From contig QCJF01000005.1 of NCBI GenBank assembly GCA_003216195.1, positions 53,298 to 117,297 of the forward strand: a stretch of DNA of 64,000 bases, written 5' to 3'. This DNA comes from Pelagibacteraceae bacterium AG-404-P08 (lineage in GTDB: Bacteria; Pseudomonadota; Alphaproteobacteria; HIMB59). Position numbers and translations under genes: made by a program. The notes under the pieces were generated by a model that saw only the letters and a list, made by a program, of their open reading frames with translations, was not told where the DNA came from and ran no database searches. Below are positions 61,535 to 64,000 of the stretch, piece by piece (positions within the stretch are counted from its first letter, which is position 1; each line of letters opens with the position of its first letter).

Positions 61535-62133
61535 TGTCTTACAGGGTTGAGGATAAAATTCCTATTACTAAATACGATAGATTTATACTGCATAAAGAAC
61601 TAAAAAACAAAGGAATGAAAAAATTATTCCCCGATAGACATATAAGTTCAGTTTACTTTGATAATATGGAGTTAAAAATATATCAAGACTCAATAGAGGG
61701 ACTTCTTCCAAGGAAAAAGTTAAGAATAAGAAATTATAATAAAATAAATAAATATAGTTTTGAAAAAAAGATTTCCTCAGTAGAGGGTAGGTTTAAGACA
61801 TCTCAACAAATTAATATAGAAGAATATGATAGAAAAATTAAGAATGGTTATTTAGACAGCCAGTATGGTTTAGTTAAACCATTAATTACTATTTCTTACA
61901 CAAGAATGTATTTTCAATATAATAAATTTAGGATTACAATTGATAGTGATATTGAATGTTATCAATTTGTAAATTCAAAAAAATATTTTAAATCTGATAA
62001 AAATGTTCTTGAAATAAAATCACCAAATTTAAATGATAGAGATTTGATTAATCGTCTAATTCCATTTGAAAAAAAAAGATTCTCTAAATATACTGAAGGC
62101 ATAGAGAATTTAAATTTATTGAATTTTGTCTAA
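61534..62133 (+). CDS. VTC-domain polyphosphate polymerase-like protein
   Basis: The 199-residue protein has the VTC tunnel fold marks: 'HISSVYFDNMELKIYQDSIEG' region, basic strands 'KKLRIRNY', 'SFEKK', 'TRMYFQYNKFRITIDSDIE' and 'LEIKSPN'. In yeast Vtc4 this domain makes polyphosphate from ATP. It lacks SPX and membrane domains, so it is a soluble single-domain form. The ATG overlaps the stop of the fusion gene by one base. Basic tunnel residues are clearly present; polymerase activity is inferred. Confidence 0.85.
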   Translation: MSYRVEDKIPITKYDRFILHKELKNKGMKKLFPDRHISSVYFDNMELKIYQDSIEGLLPRKKLRIRNYNKINKYSFEKKISSVEGRFKTSQQINIEEYDRKIKNGYLDSQYGLVKPLITISYTRMYFQYNKFRITIDSDIECYQFVNSKKYFKSDKNVLEIKSPNLNDRDLINRLIPFEKKRFSKYTEGIENLNLLNFV

Positions 62134-62164
62134 CATTTTTAGAATAATGATGTAATCTGACTAT

Positions 62165-62911
62165 ATGCAAAACAGAAAAGGTATTGATATTTTTGAACAC
62201 AGTAGTAATAAAAATTTTGAACAAATTAACACTATAATTGGGCATTTTTTTAATCTCAAAGAGTCTGTATATTTTAAAATGAATTCAGATGACTACAGAG
62301 ATATTGTTGTATCTGCCCAAAAAAAACTAAATTCGATTAATATAATTAAAAAAACTATAAAAAATATATCTGAAGAGCTTTTTTATGCTCTTGATACAGA
62401 TAAAATTTTAGTTCAATCTTTGGCTTACCTAAGAGCTACTCGACCTAGCAATGTAAAATCAGGAGAATTTATACAATTTCATAGAGAGTCATTTTTTGGA
62501 AAAGGTATGGAAAAATGCTTTAATGTTTGGACGCCTATTAAAGGTGTTAGTGAAAAAAATAGTTTAAATATTATCCCAATGAGTCATAGGATACCTCTTT
62601 CAAAAATTAAACTTAAAAGAAAAGACAGTAAATTCACAAAAAGATACTCAGCTGGCCATAAGATTGGTCTACTATATAAAGATATGATCATTACTTCAGG
62701 CGTAGATTTGAAGAAAAAAACACCACTTGTTGTTAAAAAAAATCACTCAGCTGTTTTTGAATGTAATTTGATACATGGAAGCGCTGAAAACAAAACTAAT
62801 AAGATTAGATTTTCATACGATTTTAGAATTATTCGAAAAAAGGATTATAATAAAAATATGTTTAAGAAGCAGAATTTTGCCTCAGGCAAAGACTATTTTA
62901 TAGAATTATAA
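62165..62911 (+). CDS. Putative 2OG-Fe(II) dioxygenase of a distinct family
   Basis: The 248-residue protein has a possible iron site His-x-Glu in 'IQFHRESFFGKGM' (near residue 103) and a distal His and Arg in 'NLIHGSAENKTNKIRFSYDF'. 'FNVWTPIKGVSEKNSLNIIPMSHRI' is the double-stranded beta-helix pattern of phytanoyl-CoA-like dioxygenases. It differs in length and motifs from the two sporadic-cluster oxygenases at 39.4 and 62.9 kb. It lies 31 bases after the VTC gene and may act on the same glycan. Reaction unknown. Confidence 0.7.
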   Translation: MQNRKGIDIFEHSSNKNFEQINTIIGHFFNLKESVYFKMNSDDYRDIVVSAQKKLNSINIIKKTIKNISEELFYALDTDKILVQSLAYLRATRPSNVKSGEFIQFHRESFFGKGMEKCFNVWTPIKGVSEKNSLNIIPMSHRIPLSKIKLKRKDSKFTKRYSAGHKIGLLYKDMIITSGVDLKKKTPLVVKKNHSAVFECNLIHGSAENKTNKIRFSYDFRIIRKKDYNKNMFKKQNFASGKDYFIEL

Positions 62912-62917
62912 ATTTAT

Positions 62918-63649
62918 ATGTACACTTTGGAAAGTCATGGATTTCAAAAATTCAAAGTTCCAAAAAAAAATTTTAACTACCTTATAGAATTTAAAAATCT
63001 AGTTGAAAATACATCTAATTCAATAATAAATAAAAAGCAAAAACTTAATAATATTCATAAACATAATTTTGATAAAGAAGATTTTAATAGTTTTAGATTA
63101 AAAATCTTTAATCAAATAAATAATAAAAAAAATATACATGAAATAATCTTTAGAATTTACGACGATCTTATTGTGAGTTTAATTGGAAAAGATATTTGTG
63201 TACAAAAAAATATTAACTTTAGTATTCAAAGACCTTTTGATCAACAAAGGGCTCCTTTTCATAAAGATTCTCCTCCTAATTCTCCTTACGAGATAGTTGT
63301 ATGGCTGCCTTTAGTTAATTGTTTTAAAGATATGTCAATGTATTTATTTGATATCAAAAAAAGTAAAAAGATTGATTACTTTTTATCAAAGTCTAATGGT
63401 ATATCACATGATACTTACGCAAAAAAAAATGGAGTTTGTTGTGAATGTAAGTTTGGAGAATTATTGATTTTTTCAGCTCCAACTTATCATTATATACCAG
63501 TAAATAGTCAAAAAGACTCAAGGTGGTCAATTAATTGCCGATATAAAAATACTTTTTCACCAAATGGTATGAAAGGCTACTTGGATTTTTTTGAGCCTTT
63601 ACGGTACTCTGAGATAACAAAGTTAGCAATAAAATATGAAGAAAAATAA
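62918..63649 (+). CDS. Sporadic-carbohydrate-cluster 2OG-Fe(II) oxygenase (second copy)
   Basis: The 243-residue protein is a paralogue of the oxygenase at 39.4 kb. 'FHKDSPPNSPYEIVVWLPLVNC' carries His-x-Asp, and 'YHYIPVNSQKDSRWSINCRYKN' the distal His and Arg. 'NGMKGYLDFFEPL' corresponds to 'KKLGEFFEPI' of the first. Length and spacing are the same within a few residues. It overlaps the start of the last gene by 14 bases, the same order (oxygenase then LIC12192-like) as in the first set. Confidence 0.78.
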   Translation: MYTLESHGFQKFKVPKKNFNYLIEFKNLVENTSNSIINKKQKLNNIHKHNFDKEDFNSFRLKIFNQINNKKNIHEIIFRIYDDLIVSLIGKDICVQKNINFSIQRPFDQQRAPFHKDSPPNSPYEIVVWLPLVNCFKDMSMYLFDIKKSKKIDYFLSKSNGISHDTYAKKNGVCCECKFGELLIFSAPTYHYIPVNSQKDSRWSINCRYKNTFSPNGMKGYLDFFEPLRYSEITKLAIKYEEK

Positions 63650-64000
63650 CTTACTAGCTATTTTAGATTATTGCATAATTCAAATTGTTCCTCAAATGGC
63701 ACAGATTGATATTCTCAAGGAATATGTCTCTAAATTTAATAAGTCGATAGACTTTTACTCTATTGAGTCACAGTTAACTATTGAGAACTGCTCTGTATTA
63801 AGAGATAAAATTAAAGAACAGCCTAAAATTGATGGCTTTGTATTTTATTCTCTTCTGCAATTATCTTATGGAAATAAAGTTGATTTAAAATTAATTGAGG
63901 AAATTCTTAGTAAGAACTATAAGATTTATTTTTATAGAGAAAAGTTAAAAATTCTTAGTAAAAATGATTTTAAAAAAAAATATGAAAAATTATCTTTGTT
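63636..64000 (+). CDS. LIC12192-family-like protein (second copy), cut by the window end
   Basis: An ATG at 63636 opens a frame that runs past the window end; 121 codons are seen. 'IQIVPQMAQIDILKEYV' and 'IDGFVFYSLLQLSYGNK' correspond to 'VPQSVQSLLIRDF' and 'FDSIVLYSLFQLPED' of the LIC12192-type protein at 40.9 kb. The N-terminal 'GYIFSR' part differs ('ILDYCI'). It starts inside the last codons of the oxygenase. It is a divergent relative, and its full length is unknown. Confidence 0.65.
   Translation, partial: MKKNNLLAILDYCIIQIVPQMAQIDILKEYVSKFNKSIDFYSIESQLTIENCSVLRDKIKEQPKIDGFVFYSLLQLSYGNKVDLKLIEEILSKNYKIYFYREKLKILSKNDFKKKYEKLSL

Overview
The window looks like a chromosomal segment of a streamlined, very AT-rich marine alphaproteobacterium. 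The signs are very short intergenic gaps, many overlapping start/stop pairs, a DMSP-demethylase homologue, a betaine-type ABC transporter, glnK-amtB, CIRCE-controlled groESL, a DUF3726 protein, and no mobile elements or rRNA/tRNA genes. An AEGEAN-169/HIMB59-like or SAR11-like lineage is my inference; nothing in the window proves it.

Region 1 (0-8 kb): the end of a cut gene, a SOUL heme-binding lipocalin-like protein, glnK-amtB with a bidirectional terminator, then a minus-strand block. That block holds glutathione peroxidase, an HD-domain oxygenase overlapping a gamma-butyrobetaine-hydroxylase-like dioxygenase (best read as TmpB/TmpA, converting trimethylaminoethylphosphonate to glycine betaine plus phosphate), RidA, an MFS carrier and a DmdA-like tetrahydrofolate-dependent demethylase. 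Region 2 (8-18 kb): one long minus-strand operon, proX | hairpin | proW-proV-aldehyde dehydrogenase-M19 dipeptidase-like-551 aa orphan-DUF3726-YeiH exporter, divergent from an Ldh2-family dehydrogenase. Regions 1 and 2 together suggest scavenging of methylated or sulfonated/phosphonated osmolytes.

Region 3 (18-38 kb) is mostly housekeeping and accessory functions: cysE, an SbmA/BacA-like protein, CBS-domain protein, rmlA, exonuclease I, a small tyrosine phosphatase, transaldolase, bioY, msrB, MFS and EamA carriers, MutT, leucine dehydrogenase, a CDP-alcohol phosphatidyltransferase, CcdA, a VTT protein, an FAD-oxidoreductase-SelD fusion, groESL and MscS. Between exonuclease I and the phosphatase lies a previously unannotated-looking small RNA candidate: a good promoter, an upstream 27-bp palindrome, and a hairpin whose 30-nt loop contains no G and repeats anti-Shine-Dalgarno-like pyrimidine motifs. 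Several very small genes (27, 40, 46 and 52 codons) are also proposed.

Region 4 (38-64 kb, continuing beyond the window) is a large surface-polysaccharide locus, visibly more AT-rich. It has the hallmarks of the 'sporadic carbohydrate cluster': 2OG-Fe(II) oxygenases and LIC12192-family proteins, present once near each end. Between them lie a lipid-linked-sugar-type ABC exporter, two DegT/StrS aminotransferases, an E1-alpha/E1-beta thiamine enzyme pair without E2/E3, a heptose-type nucleotide-sugar set (GmhA-like isomerase, epimerase, a nucleotidyltransferase-PfkB kinase fusion in reversed order relative to HldE), SDRs, C-methyltransferase-like proteins and WbuC.

The most striking element is a three-gene module inside this locus at 58.1-62.1 kb: a DUF4956 membrane protein, a 932-aa secreted protein that joins a CotH-kinase-like region, a beta-helix-like region and a complete class A inorganic pyrophosphatase, and a VTC-type polyphosphate polymerase domain. 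This suggests an envelope phosphorylation or polyphosphate system attached to the surface glycan. It is my main candidate for a previously undescribed system.
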